DNA of 38,281 nt from an uncultured Cetobacterium sp. GTDB taxonomy: Bacteria > Fusobacteriota > Fusobacteriia > Fusobacteriales > Fusobacteriaceae. The stretch covers positions 1-38,281 of the forward strand of contig CAKOHT010000015.1 in the NCBI GenBank assembly GCA_934085975.1, in the 5' to 3' direction. This document shows positions 27,126 through 36,333 of the stretch, piece by piece. The stretch's first letter is position 1, and the number at the start of each line of letters is the position of its first letter. A model generated the notes under the pieces. It did no database searches. It saw nothing but the letters and a program-made list of their open reading frames with translations, and was not told the origin of the DNA. Position numbers and translations under genes: made by a program.

Positions 27126-28001
27126 CTAGTCTTTTAAATTCTTGTCTTTTATTTTTTTATAAAGTTTCCATCTGTCATGAAACCACATCCATTGATTTGG
27201 ATAATTTCTTATTATATTCTCTATAACATTCATCATAAGTTGAGTATTAACCCTAACATCATTTTTAAATGAATTTGTTTTAATCAGCTCCAACTCTTTT
27301 GTAAAATATGTTGTACACGTATTATCCTCGTGCATTACATTATAAGCTATAACTAGAGGTAATCCATTTTTTAATGCTATATTTATAACCCCTGTTGGCG
27401 AAACTGTTTCCTCACCAAAAAACTCAACCTTACTCCCTTTATCTCTATGATCTGTAAACAAAGCAACAACATTTTTTTTCTCAATCTCCTCTAATAACTC
27501 TCTAGAAGTTTGTTTAGATTTTTTTAATAATGTCACATTTAATTTTTTTCTCGCTTCTGTTATGAAATTGTCTATATACGGATTTCTCTGAGTTTTTGCC
27601 ACAGTTACAACTTTATATTTTTCTCCAGCTTTTAAACTAGCTTCCATATTTCCCATATGAATAAGTGCTACCACAATCCCATTTCCCCTCTCTTTTATTG
27701 AGGCTACTCTATCAAAATCTTCTAAATCTACATTTGTTTTTAAATAATCTTCAAACCATAATGTTGAAAGAAAAGCTTTTGCCATTATTTTATATGATTC
27801 TTTTGCTATTTTTTTTCTCTCTTGAATTGTTTTTTCTGGAAATGCTAACTCTAAATTTGCTAGAGCAATCAATCTTCTTTTTTTTATAAGATAAAAACCT
27901 ATAATTCCCAACTTCTCAGCAAACTTAAATCTTACTTTCTCTGGAAATAAAAGTAAAATATAACGAAAAGTTTTAAATATAAAATATTGAATTTTATACA
28001 T
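27126..28001 (-). CDS. Lipid A acyltransferase, LpxL/HtrB family
   Basis: 291 residues. An N-terminal hydrophobic anchor (about 5-20), the HX4E catalytic motif His115-Glu120 (IHMGNMEAS), and family blocks VAKTQRNPYID, VALFTDHRDKGSKVEFFG and YPNQWMWFHDRWK. Members transfer a secondary acyl chain to Kdo-lipid A at the inner membrane. This marks the cell as having an outer membrane with lipid A-type lipid. Which chain it adds is not shown. First gene of the acyltransferase-to-sepF operon; SD AGGTGA before the ATG. Confidence 0.92.
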   Translation of the reverse strand: MYKIQYFIFKTFRYILLLFPEKVRFKFAEKLGIIGFYLIKKRRLIALANLELAFPEKTIQERKKIAKESYKIMAKAFLSTLWFEDYLKTNVDLEDFDRVASIKERGNGIVVALIHMGNMEASLKAGEKYKVVTVAKTQRNPYIDNFITEARKKLNVTLLKKSKQTSRELLEEIEKKNVVALFTDHRDKGSKVEFFGEETVSPTGVINIALKNGLPLVIAYNVMHEDNTCTTYFTKELELIKTNSFKNDVRVNTQLMMNVIENIIRNYPNQWMWFHDRWKLYKKIKDKNLKD

Positions 28002-28036
28002 TTTTTATCACCTATCTCTATTAATTTAACAAATTT

Positions 28037-28045
28037 ATTATATCA
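28037..28045 (-). promoter_or_regulatory. Extended -10 promoter of acyltransferase-sepF operon
   Basis: TGATATAAT (28045-28037): TATAAT preceded by the TG-N extension, with no recognisable -35 at 17 bases. It is 35 bases before the acyltransferase ATG, downstream of the terminator of the previous operon. Confidence 0.6.
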
Positions 28046-28071
28046 TAGAATAGAAAGTTATGCTATTTTTA

Positions 28072-28099
28072 TAAAAAGGGTGAGCTTTCGCTCACCCTT
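28072..28099 (-). terminator. Terminator of mreB-gat-ldt operon
   Basis: Perfect 10-bp stem AAGGGTGAGC / GCTCACCCTT (28099-28090 with 28085-28076) with a GAAA tetraloop on the minus strand, then TTTTTAT. It begins three bases after the L,D-transpeptidase stop. Confidence 0.92.
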
Positions 28100-28101
28100 C
28101 A

Positions 28102-29286
28102 TTAAAATACTATAACCATTACATTTTCATCTGGTCTTTGTTCATTAGATTTTCTATTAACTTTTCCATTTGTTACCCAATCAAAAAGAAATTTAATATG
28201 TGATTCCATATTTCTAATACATTTTCTAGTTCCTTCAACTGTACCGAGTGTCCCATCTTTTTCACTTAAAAAGAAATCTCTGTTTATATTTTCTTCAAAA
28301 TTGATTGGTGTTCCATGAATATATCCACCACCTGAAAAACGAATTGCATATTTTGCCATCCCAGCTGCATTATTATATTCATCTCTATAAGCCATCTCAT
28401 ATTTTAATACAGGAACTATGAAGTATCCTTTTGGTGTTTCAAATCCCAATGTACTCTCCATTCCTGTTTTATTTAATGTATAGGAAATCAGTTCCCATTG
28501 ACCTTCAGAATTCTTCTGGAAAATACCTTGATTTTCATTCTCTAAATCAATTACAATAGCTTTTCTAAAGTTTGCATCAACTGCTGGATATCTCGTTATC
28601 ACATTTTTACTTACTTTCAACGGCTTTTCTACTATTGAAAGTGCATTTACATAGACATCATTTCCCTTTATAGCTTCTATTGACATCAATGATCTATCTG
28701 GAATAAATATTGTTTCTCCATTGTAGCTTGCTTTAGCATTTTGATCTGCTGAAACTCCGTATTTATCTTTAACTCTACTCATATTTTGATTACTAGGATT
28801 AGGAACATATGTGTTAATCGATACTAGCTCCTTTCCTTTTTCTGCCTCTGATTGTAAAAATTCTGATAATTTATGTACTCTACTGTTCATCTCTTCAAAT
28901 TTAAACTGTCTCAATGTTACCAACATTGCTGAAATATATCCTTGAACTTTATTTCCATTTCTATCTTTTAATTCTACTTTATACCACTCATTTCCATTCG
29001 ATTCAACTTTTTCTAAAACTTTTAATTTTGTATTAAACGGAAATCTTACAATCTCTTTAGAATATATTGATGAATCTTGTCTAATAGGGGCATCTACACT
29101 TTTTATAAAAACATAATTTAAATATTCAGGCTCAGCCTCATTATTCATTATATTTACATGAACACTCATTGGTATTATATTTTCGTACTTCTCTTTTAAC
29201 GTTTTAGCAACAGCATGAAGTGGTTGTGATAAAAAAGTAAGTCCTAAAACCATAATACCTAAAGAGATTAATTTATTTTTTTTCAT
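28102..29286 (-). CDS. Exported SH3/L,D-transpeptidase (YkuD) family protein
   Basis: 394 residues. Signal peptide about 1-27 (SQPLHAVA). An SH3b-like domain at about 55-125 has the GYISAMLV end. A YkuD-type domain covers about 240-390 with KGYFIVP, YIHGT (His324), and the Cys356 block KCIRNMESHIKFLFDW. Such enzymes form 3-3 peptidoglycan cross-links or attach proteins to the wall in the periplasm. Oddity: the usual SHGC/SHKC before the Cys reads TRKC, so the conserved His next to the nucleophile is Arg. It may be inactive, or use another base. It follows gatB by 10 bases and ends the operon. Confidence 0.82.
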   Translation of the reverse strand: MKKNKLISLGIMVLGLTFLSQPLHAVAKTLKEKYENIIPMSVHVNIMNNEAEPEYLNYVFIKSVDAPIRQDSSIYSKEIVRFPFNTKLKVLEKVESNGNEWYKVELKDRNGNKVQGYISAMLVTLRQFKFEEMNSRVHKLSEFLQSEAEKGKELVSINTYVPNPSNQNMSRVKDKYGVSADQNAKASYNGETIFIPDRSLMSIEAIKGNDVYVNALSIVEKPLKVSKNVITRYPAVDANFRKAIVIDLENENQGIFQKNSEGQWELISYTLNKTGMESTLGFETPKGYFIVPVLKYEMAYRDEYNNAAGMAKYAIRFSGGGYIHGTPINFEENINRDFFLSEKDGTLGTVEGTRKCIRNMESHIKFLFDWVTNGKVNRKSNEQRPDENVMVIVF

Positions 29287-29296
29287 TATAACCCAC

Positions 29297-30742
29297 CTAT
29301 TTTAATTTTGATTCCATTAGCTCTGTAACAATCTTGGGATTTGCTTTCCCCTTAGATAGTTTCATAACTTGTCCAATTAGTCCCTTTAAAACTCTTGGTT
29401 TTCTTCCCTCATCTGAGTTTTTAAAGTCCTCTACCATCTTAGGATTTTCTGATAACACTTGACCTACTATTCCTTCAATCTCTCCTAAGTCAACAACCTG
29501 TATCATTCCTTCCTCTTTTACTATAACTTCTGGGTCCCTACTATCATTTAATTTTATAGTAAAGAGTTCTTTAGCTATTTTGGAAGAGATAACCTCTTTT
29601 TGAATAAGATTTATTATTTTTCCTAAATCCTCAGAGTTTATTTTTGATTCCTCTATCGTTTTCCCACTTTCTTTTAGCTCTCTTAAAACCTCTGTCATTA
29701 TCCAATTTGATGAAAGTTTAGGATTATTAGTTATCTTTAATACTCTTTCAAAATAGTCAGCTAACTCTATTTCATCTGTCAATATATTTGCATCATATTC
29801 TGGTAACCCGTAAGTTTCAATAAATCTTTTTAACTTTTCTGATTTAGATTCTGGCATTGACTCTCTTATTTTTTCAATCTCTTCATCTTTTATGATAAGT
29901 TTTGGAAGATCTGGCTCAGCAAAATATCTGTAGTCCATTGCGTCTTCTTTAGTTCTCATTATTCTTGTCACTTGAGCTTCGTCGTCCCAAAGTCTAGTTT
30001 CTTGATTGATTATCCCACCATTTTCAATTACTTCAATTTGTCTTCCAATCTCGTAATCAATAGCTCTTGCAACTGCTTTAAACGAATTTAAGTTTTTTAC
30101 CTCTACTCTTGTTCCAAAAACTTTACTTCCTTTCTCCATTACAGATATATTTGCATCACATCTTAAGGATCCTAGTTCCATTGATACATCACTTATTCCA
30201 GTATACTTTATTGTACTTTTTAAAAGATTTAGATACTCATAAGCCTCCTCAGAGCTTCTTAAATCTGGTTCAGATATTATTTCTAAAAGAGGCATTGAGG
30301 CTCTATTAAAATTTATTAACGATTCAGACCCTGCATGTATTGATTTTCCGGCGTCCTCCTCTATCTGTATTCTAGTGATCCCAACGGTGAACTCTCTACC
30401 TGAATTTAATTTAACATCTAGATATCCTTTTTCACAGTAAGGTTTTTCAAATTGAGTTATCTGATAATTTTTGGGAGTATCTGGGTAAAAATAATTTTTT
30501 CTATCAAATCCACTTATATTATTAATTTTACAGTTTAAAGCTAATGCAGCTTTTACTGCATATTCAACTACTTTTTTATTCAATTTTGGTAAAGCTCCCG
30601 GATGTCCTAGACATATCGGACATGTATGTGTATTTGTTGGTGAATTATCGTAGTCCGTACTACATCCACACCAAACTTTTGTTCCTGTTTTTAATTGAAG
30701 GTGTACCTCAAGTCCTATAACTGATTCCCACTGTCTCGCCAT
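29297..30742 (-). CDS. gatB: Asp/Glu-tRNA amidotransferase subunit B
   Basis: 481 residues, normal GatB length. It binds mischarged Glu-tRNA(Gln)/Asp-tRNA(Asn) and activates the acyl group with ATP for amidation. Motifs are VIGLEVHLQL, CPICLGHPGALP, RKNYFYPDTPKNYQI, GITRIQIEEDAGKS, and the C-terminal YqeY/tail domain that grips tRNA (GLIGQVMKLSKGKANPKIV). Its ATG overlaps the gatA stop by one base (TAATG) with GGAG upstream, so the pair is coupled. Confidence 0.97.
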   Translation of the reverse strand: MARQWESVIGLEVHLQLKTGTKVWCGCSTDYDNSPTNTHTCPICLGHPGALPKLNKKVVEYAVKAALALNCKINNISGFDRKNYFYPDTPKNYQITQFEKPYCEKGYLDVKLNSGREFTVGITRIQIEEDAGKSIHAGSESLINFNRASMPLLEIISEPDLRSSEEAYEYLNLLKSTIKYTGISDVSMELGSLRCDANISVMEKGSKVFGTRVEVKNLNSFKAVARAIDYEIGRQIEVIENGGIINQETRLWDDEAQVTRIMRTKEDAMDYRYFAEPDLPKLIIKDEEIEKIRESMPESKSEKLKRFIETYGLPEYDANILTDEIELADYFERVLKITNNPKLSSNWIMTEVLRELKESGKTIEESKINSEDLGKIINLIQKEVISSKIAKELFTIKLNDSRDPEVIVKEEGMIQVVDLGEIEGIVGQVLSENPKMVEDFKNSDEGRKPRVLKGLIGQVMKLSKGKANPKIVTELMESKLK

Positions 30743-32187
30743 TACACTCTCTCCTTTATCGCTTTTTCAAAAGCATCTCCTGCTTTTAAGATATCTTTTT
30801 CTCCAAACGCTTTTCCTAATAGTTGTATTCCAACCGGCAACCCTTCAGTTGTTCCAGCTGGTATCGAAATACCCGGTATTCCTGCCAAATTTGCCGGTAT
30901 TGTAAAGATATCCTCTAAATATAGTTCTACTGGAGTCTTTTTATCATCCAATCTAAAAGCAGGTCCCGGTGTCACAGGAGTGAATATAATATCAACTTTT
31001 TCAAAAGCTCTATCGAAATCATTTTTTATCAATCTTCTAACTTTTTGAGCTTTTTTGAAGTAGGCATCAAAAAATCCTGCACTTAATACGTATGTTCCTA
31101 TCATAATCCTTCTTTTTACCTCGTCTCCAAATCCTTCGCTTCTTGACTTTACGTATAGTTCATCTATATTCAAAGCATTCTTAGTTCTACGTCCATACCT
31201 AACACCATCAAATCTAGCTAAATTTGAACTAGCTTCTGCTGGAGCCAAGACATAGTATGTTGGTGCTGCATACTTTGTATGTGGTAAAGATATCTCTACT
31301 ATCTCTGCACCTAAAGATTTGAAAGTTTCTAAAGCTTCATCCACAACCCTTTTTACCCCTGGATTTAGTCCCTCTATGAAGTATTCTTTCGGCACACCAA
31401 TCTTCATTCCTTTTATATCTCCAGTTAAATAATCTAAGTAATTTGGAACCTCTACCTCTTCAACCGTAGAATCATAATCATCCATGCCTGCCAGCGTATT
31501 TAAAGCTAACGCTACATCTTTAACTGTCTTGGCGAACGGACCTATTTGATCTAAAGATGAAGCAAATGCCATAAGTCCATATCTAGATACCCTTCCATAG
31601 GTCGGTTTTAATCCTACCACTCCACAAAATGATGCTGGTTGTCTTATACTCCCACCTGTATCTGATCCCAAAGATATATAACATTGATTTGCAGCAACTG
31701 AAGTTGCTCCTCCTCCACTACTTCCTCCTGGAACTCTCTCTAAATCCCAAGGATTTTTAGTTATTTTTTCATATACAGATGTTGTTGTTGTTGATCCCAT
31801 AGCAAATTCATCCATATTTGTTTTTCCAATTATTATTGCATCCGCATCTTTTAATTTTTTTACAACTGTAGCATCATATATTCCCTCATACCCTTCTAAT
31901 ATTTTAGAAGCTGACTGGGATGGTTCCCCCATTGATACCATATTATCCTTTATCGCCACTGGAATACCTGCTAGTGCTCCAACCACTTCTCCATTCTTTA
32001 TTTTACTATCTACTATTTTTGCCTCTTCTATTGCCTTCTCTTTTCTAAGAGACACAAAACTTCCAATCTCATCATCTGTTTCTTCTATTCTATCAAAAAT
32101 AGCTCTAACAACCTCTTCAGATGTTAGCTCTCTATTCAGTATTTTTTCCTTTATTTCAAAAGCTGTCAATTCGTATATCTTCTTCAC
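30742..32187 (-). CDS. gatA: Asp/Glu-tRNA amidotransferase subunit A
   Basis: 481 residues, amidase-signature family. It releases ammonia from glutamine for transamidation. The catalytic Ser-cisSer-Lys triad is visible as IKDN (Lys), GGSSGGGA, and SLGSDTGGSIRQP. The start is GTG at 32187 with GGAGG eight bases upstream. It lies 21 bases after gatC and overlaps gatB by one base. A full gatCAB cluster suggests that Gln-tRNA and/or Asn-tRNA are made by the indirect route; which synthetases are missing cannot be told from this window. Confidence 0.97.
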   Translation of the reverse strand: MKKIYELTAFEIKEKILNRELTSEEVVRAIFDRIEETDDEIGSFVSLRKEKAIEEAKIVDSKIKNGEVVGALAGIPVAIKDNMVSMGEPSQSASKILEGYEGIYDATVVKKLKDADAIIIGKTNMDEFAMGSTTTTSVYEKITKNPWDLERVPGGSSGGGATSVAANQCYISLGSDTGGSIRQPASFCGVVGLKPTYGRVSRYGLMAFASSLDQIGPFAKTVKDVALALNTLAGMDDYDSTVEEVEVPNYLDYLTGDIKGMKIGVPKEYFIEGLNPGVKRVVDEALETFKSLGAEIVEISLPHTKYAAPTYYVLAPAEASSNLARFDGVRYGRRTKNALNIDELYVKSRSEGFGDEVKRRIMIGTYVLSAGFFDAYFKKAQKVRRLIKNDFDRAFEKVDIIFTPVTPGPAFRLDDKKTPVELYLEDIFTIPANLAGIPGISIPAGTTEGLPVGIQLLGKAFGEKDILKAGDAFEKAIKERV

Positions 32188-32208
32188 AGAAAAATCCTCC
32201 TTTTAAAT

Positions 32209-32499
32209 TTAATCTCCAACCACTTTGGGTACTATTAGTGCTCCGTCCTCTGAAGCAGGTGCGTTTTTCATGGCCTCCTGAACAGTTAAAGATTCTCTTA
32301 CGCTATCCTCTCTCAATTTAACTCCAGTTTCATGAATCTGTACCAATGGTTCAACATTGTCAGTATCTATCTCTCCTAAAATATCTATATATTCCAATAT
32401 ATTATTCAAATCTGCTTGGAATCTTATAATTTCCTCTTCATTGAACTCCAATCTCGCTAATTTAGCAACATTTAGAACCTCTTCTCTTGTTAAAGACAT
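32209..32499 (-). CDS. gatC: Asp/Glu-tRNA amidotransferase subunit C
   Basis: 96 residues. VLNVAKLARLEFNEEE and the helical NNILEYIDILGEIDTDNVEPL block are typical GatC, the small subunit that wraps between GatA and GatB. REDSV, APASEDGALIVPKVV close the protein. GGAGG precedes the ATG. First of the gatCAB trio, 19 bases after the pseudouridine synthase gene. Confidence 0.96.
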   Translation of the reverse strand: MSLTREEVLNVAKLARLEFNEEEIIRFQADLNNILEYIDILGEIDTDNVEPLVQIHETGVKLREDSVRESLTVQEAMKNAPASEDGALIVPKVVGD

Positions 32500-32518
32500 C
32501 TATCTTCCTCCTATTATT

Positions 32519-33232
32519 CTATAATGATTTTAAATAATTTATCTCCTGTGATGTTAATTTTCTATATTTTCCTAACTCTAAATCTCCCAAATTGATCTTC
32601 CCAATCGCTTCTCTTCTTAAATACACCACCGGATGTTTTACTGCATCAAACATTCTTCTAACTTGACGATTTTTTCCCTCTCTAATAGCTATTATAACTT
32701 CGCTTCTCCCTTGAGCTCTTTTTAATATCTTAGTTTTAGCAGGAAGAGTTATCCCATCCTCTAAGTTTATACCTCTTGCTAATCTCGAAAGATCTTTATC
32801 TCTTATCTCTCCCTTTACAATAGCAAAATATTCTTTATAAATCTCTCCTTTTGGATGTATAACTTTATTGAAAATATCCCCATCATTTGTCAAAATTATA
32901 GCTCCCTCTGTATCTGAGTCCAGTCTTCCTATCGGATAAAGTCTCTCTTTTGTGTCTATTAAATCAACAACTGTCTTTCTACCTCTATCATCTTTTGAAG
33001 CACTCAAAACTCCTTTTGGCTTATTCAATAAAAAATAGACCTTATTTTCAGATTTCGGTTTTTCAAACAATTGCCCTTTTATATAGATTTTATCTTTATC
33101 TGTAACTTTTTGTCCCGGTACAACATTCTCTCCGTTAACTTTTATATCACCATTTTCAATAAGTTTATCTATCTCTCTTCTTGAGGCATAACCACTTTGG
33201 GCTAGGTACTTATTTATTCTCATTGCTTCCAT
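32519..33232 (-). CDS. rluB: rRNA pseudouridine synthase, RluB/RsuA family
   Basis: 237 residues. N-terminal S4 RNA-binding domain (MRINKYLAQSGYASRREIDKLI) followed by the catalytic domain with LNKPKGVL, the active-site motif GRLDSDTEGAIILTNDG (catalytic Asp in GRLDxxT) and RQVRRMF. It isomerises a uridine in 23S or 16S rRNA; RluB is more likely by operon context with scpB, but RsuA is not excluded. The ATG at 33232 has AAGGAG seven bases ahead and lies inside the end of scpB (23-base overlap). Confidence 0.92.
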   Translation of the reverse strand: MEAMRINKYLAQSGYASRREIDKLIENGDIKVNGENVVPGQKVTDKDKIYIKGQLFEKPKSENKVYFLLNKPKGVLSASKDDRGRKTVVDLIDTKERLYPIGRLDSDTEGAIILTNDGDIFNKVIHPKGEIYKEYFAIVKGEIRDKDLSRLARGINLEDGITLPAKTKILKRAQGRSEVIIAIREGKNRQVRRMFDAVKHPVVYLRREAIGKINLGDLELGKYRKLTSQEINYLKSL

Positions 33233-33761
33233 TTAATTTCTCCTTCATATCTTCATATTGTGGTAGCTCTTCTACCGCCGAAATTCCTAAGTACCCTAAA
33301 AACTTATCTGTTATCTCATACAGATTAGGTCTTCCTGTAGTTTCTTTTTTTCCACATATTCTTATAAATTTTCTTTCCTCTAAAGTTTGTATCACTCTGT
33401 CTGTAGAAACACCTCGTACTGCTTCTATTTCACTTTTAGTTATCGGCTGACGATAAGCTATTATCGACAGTGTTTCCAAAGCTGCATTCGATAACTTTTT
33501 AGGCTTTATATCTTGTTTAAAATACAGATTGACAATTTCTCCACATCTGGGATTTGTTATTAAATATACAATTTCTTGGTCTATTTCGATATTTATTCCT
33601 GTGTCAAATCGTTCCTTTTTTAACTCCTCTAAAATTTGTAAAATTTTCTCTACTGGCATAGAAAAAAATTTACACAAATCTCTTATTTTTATTTCATCTC
33701 CACCCAATAAAAGTATCGATTCTACCTGCTCTTTCATTCCAATTGTTTCTTTATTAATCAT
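33210..33761 (-). CDS. scpB: Segregation and condensation protein B
   Basis: 183 residues, two winged-helix domains: ESILLLGGDEIKIRDL at the start, and LSNAALETLSIIAYRQPITKSEIEAVRGVSTDRVIQTL in the second, followed by GRPNLYEITDKFLGYLGI, the core ScpB signature. It works with SMC and ScpA in chromosome condensation. No scpA is adjacent. Its ATG overlaps the stop of the upstream exported-protein gene (ATGA). Confidence 0.95.
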   Translation of the reverse strand: MINKETIGMKEQVESILLLGGDEIKIRDLCKFFSMPVEKILQILEELKKERFDTGINIEIDQEIVYLITNPRCGEIVNLYFKQDIKPKKLSNAALETLSIIAYRQPITKSEIEAVRGVSTDRVIQTLEERKFIRICGKKETTGRPNLYEITDKFLGYLGISAVEELPQYEDMKEKLNGSNENK

Positions 33762-35254
33762 ATTAATCCCCTGTATTGAATATTTATAAAATACAAATAT
33801 AACTCTTCTAAATCTATCTTATCGTATTTCTCTTCGTTATTGATAAAATAATCTATACTATAAAATATTTTATCACTTTCTACTAAATAATTATTTTTAT
33901 ATAATAATATTGCTAAACTTAAGTTTGCCCCACTATCTATAGTATCATCTTTTTTCAATAATCCAATCAAATTATTTGTGCCTTTTAATAACTCATTTAT
34001 ATTTTTTACTTGATTTTCTTGAGAAAGAATAGTTAAATATTTTATATAATCATTATTTTTTATAATCCCAAAAGAGTTTACTATCTCTTTTTTTGTTTTC
34101 CTACTTATATCCTCTTTCATTAACTGTATTTCATTGAGTAGTGATTCATCTATTTCTATTTTTTCCATTTCCGACAAAAAATTATAGAATATAAGACTAT
34201 TGTCCAACCAATCGCCCTCTTTATTTATTATACTTTTATAAGACTCCTGAATATCCTTTTTCACTTTTTCTAAATTATTTTCTATTAGCCTTTTAGCATC
34301 CATATTCCCCTTTATACTAGATAATCTCATGTAATAATAGTATGTAAACATATTTTGGATACTATCACTTCTATCAAAATTAAACTCCGGAATCAAATTT
34401 TCTTTATTTAATATAGCACCTAGATATATAATCTTCAATTGCTCCAGATACTTCGCTCTACTCATGCTCATATTTAAGTTTTTTTGAACTCCAAAAGACA
34501 CCAAATAAAATTTTTTTATTTGATTAATAACATTTTCTCTTAAATAATAATATTTTTTATTAAAATTCTTCCAAAATTTCTCCTCTCTATCTATAATTTC
34601 CTTAAAAGAAAAATTTGAAAACTCTGGTTTTTTCCTACTGAACACTATTTCTAAAAAATCATCTTTTTTATTTTCAATATCCTTCGCTATATATATCCGT
34701 TCATTTAGTCCCTTCAACAAAGTTGTTTCCAATAATCTTACTTTAAAATTTTCAAAATCTTTTTCAGTTGCCACAAAAACATGAGTTCTTTCACTCTTAG
34801 AAAAATTTAACATATCATATTTGTAGTATTCATCTCTGCTTTCAATATTTCCCTCCAAAATTAAAGGAGAAAATTTATAGATTAACTTGTAGGGTTTATC
34901 CCATTCAACTCCATTCAAATTGGTATATATAAGCATACTATTTTTATTTTCATTAGATAAAACTATATAGGATTCGACCACATTATTATTTATATTATAT
35001 TTCATATAAAAAATATTTTTACCATTTATAAATTTTGTCTCCGTATAATAGTCTCTTGCTCTATATATTTTATAATCTTTTACCAATAATATTTGTAAAT
35101 TTGATAATATATCCTTACTAAACTCTTTAGCCTGTATATTTGTTAAAATATTATTTTTGCCATCATAAAAAAGAGCTATCTCACCATTTGTGATGAGATA
35201 GTTCGCTCTCAATATTGAAGATATAAATAAAATTAATAATATTATTCTCTTCAT
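33758..35254 (-). CDS. Exported protein of unknown function
   Basis: 498 residues with a signal peptide (about 1-17, ...ISSILRA). The opening YLITNGEIALFYDGKNNILTN and a helix-rich second half (about 235-498, with paired hydrophobic helices) loosely recall bacterial GH15-type enzymes, which have an N-terminal beta domain and an alpha/alpha barrel. No catalytic Glu motif can be identified, so I do not assign an activity. It lies between mreB (11 bases) and scpB (4-base overlap), which suggests an envelope or cell-shape link. Lys/Asn/Ile-rich composition matches its neighbours. Confidence 0.75.
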   Translation of the reverse strand: MKRIILLILFISSILRANYLITNGEIALFYDGKNNILTNIQAKEFSKDILSNLQILLVKDYKIYRARDYYTETKFINGKNIFYMKYNINNNVVESYIVLSNENKNSMLIYTNLNGVEWDKPYKLIYKFSPLILEGNIESRDEYYKYDMLNFSKSERTHVFVATEKDFENFKVRLLETTLLKGLNERIYIAKDIENKKDDFLEIVFSRKKPEFSNFSFKEIIDREEKFWKNFNKKYYYLRENVINQIKKFYLVSFGVQKNLNMSMSRAKYLEQLKIIYLGAILNKENLIPEFNFDRSDSIQNMFTYYYYMRLSSIKGNMDAKRLIENNLEKVKKDIQESYKSIINKEGDWLDNSLIFYNFLSEMEKIEIDESLLNEIQLMKEDISRKTKKEIVNSFGIIKNNDYIKYLTILSQENQVKNINELLKGTNNLIGLLKKDDTIDSGANLSLAILLYKNNYLVESDKIFYSIDYFINNEEKYDKIDLEELYLYFINIQYRGLI

Positions 35255-35265
35255 AGCGCCTCTTC

Positions 35266-36315
35266 TTAATAGTCACTTTCAGGAGAAATTAAAACTTTCT
35301 TATATTTATCAAACTCTTTTAAAAGTTGTTGAATCCCATTTACAACTGCATTTAAAGGATCTTCCGCAACAGTGACTTCTAAGTTTAAACTTTCAGCTAT
35401 TCTTTTATCAATTCCTCTCAATAAAGCTCCCCCGCCAGCCAAATGAATCCCTTTTCTTTTTATATCAGACGATAGCTCCGGTGGAGTTTTTTCAAGAATA
35501 CCCTTCATCTCCTCTATTATTAAAACTACCGCTTCTTCCAATGCTTCAGCTATTTCAGATGAATAAACTTTCACATTTTTAGGAAGTCCGCTCAGTGCAT
35601 TCCTTCCGCTTATTTCAGTGAAAATATCCTCTTCTAAATCTGTTACTGCTCCAACAGCAATTTTTATCTCTTCAGCTGTCTTTTCCCCTATAAATAGATT
35701 ATGCTTTTGTCTAATATAGTCTATAATTAGAGAGTCAAATTTATCTCCCGCTATTTTTAAAGATGATGTCTTCACTATTCCCGCCAAAGATATAACTCCG
35801 ATTTCAGTAGTTCCACCACCTATATCGACAACCATATTTCCTTCGGGCTCAAATATATTCAATCCAATTCCAATCGCTGCAGCCATAGGCTCTTCTATTA
35901 AATAAGCTTCCCTTGCTCCTGCCTCTCTTGTTACATCCATAACCGCTCTCTTTTCTACCTGTGTCACTCCAGCTGGAACACATATAATAACTCTTGGACT
36001 AGATAAACTTTTTCCCTTATTCACTATTTTATAGAATTCTCTTAACATTTTTTCTGTTATCTCATAATCTGCTATAACTCCATTTTTTAATGGTCTTATA
36101 GCTTCTACTGTGTGCGGAGTTCTTCCAATCATCTGTTTAGCTTTATCTCCCACCTCAAAAATCTCTTTTGTCTTTGTATTTATTGCTACAACTGATGGCG
36201 CATTCATTATAATACCCTTATTTTTTATACATATCAATGTATTTGAAGTTCCTAAATCTATTCCTAAATCATCCGAAAATATACCTAAAACTTTTCCAAA
36301 TATTTTTTTCATCAT
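35266..36315 (-). CDS. mreB: Rod-shape-determining actin homologue MreB
   Basis: 349 residues, normal MreB length. ATP-binding motifs are LGIDLGTSNTLI (phosphate 1), VVDIGGGTTEIGVISL (phosphate 2), EEPMAAAIGIGL and HLAGGGALLRGID (adenosine). It forms membrane filaments that direct side-wall peptidoglycan synthesis. mreC/mreD do not follow; the next gene is the exported unknown protein. AAGGAG lies four bases before ATG 36315 or seven before a second ATG at 36312. Confidence 0.97.
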   Translation of the reverse strand: MMKKIFGKVLGIFSDDLGIDLGTSNTLICIKNKGIIMNAPSVVAINTKTKEIFEVGDKAKQMIGRTPHTVEAIRPLKNGVIADYEITEKMLREFYKIVNKGKSLSSPRVIICVPAGVTQVEKRAVMDVTREAGAREAYLIEEPMAAAIGIGLNIFEPEGNMVVDIGGGTTEIGVISLAGIVKTSSLKIAGDKFDSLIIDYIRQKHNLFIGEKTAEEIKIAVGAVTDLEEDIFTEISGRNALSGLPKNVKVYSSEIAEALEEAVVLIIEEMKGILEKTPPELSSDIKRKGIHLAGGGALLRGIDKRIAESLNLEVTVAEDPLNAVVNGIQQLLKEFDKYKKVLISPESDY

Positions 36316-36333
36316 AACACTCCTTAACTTAAT

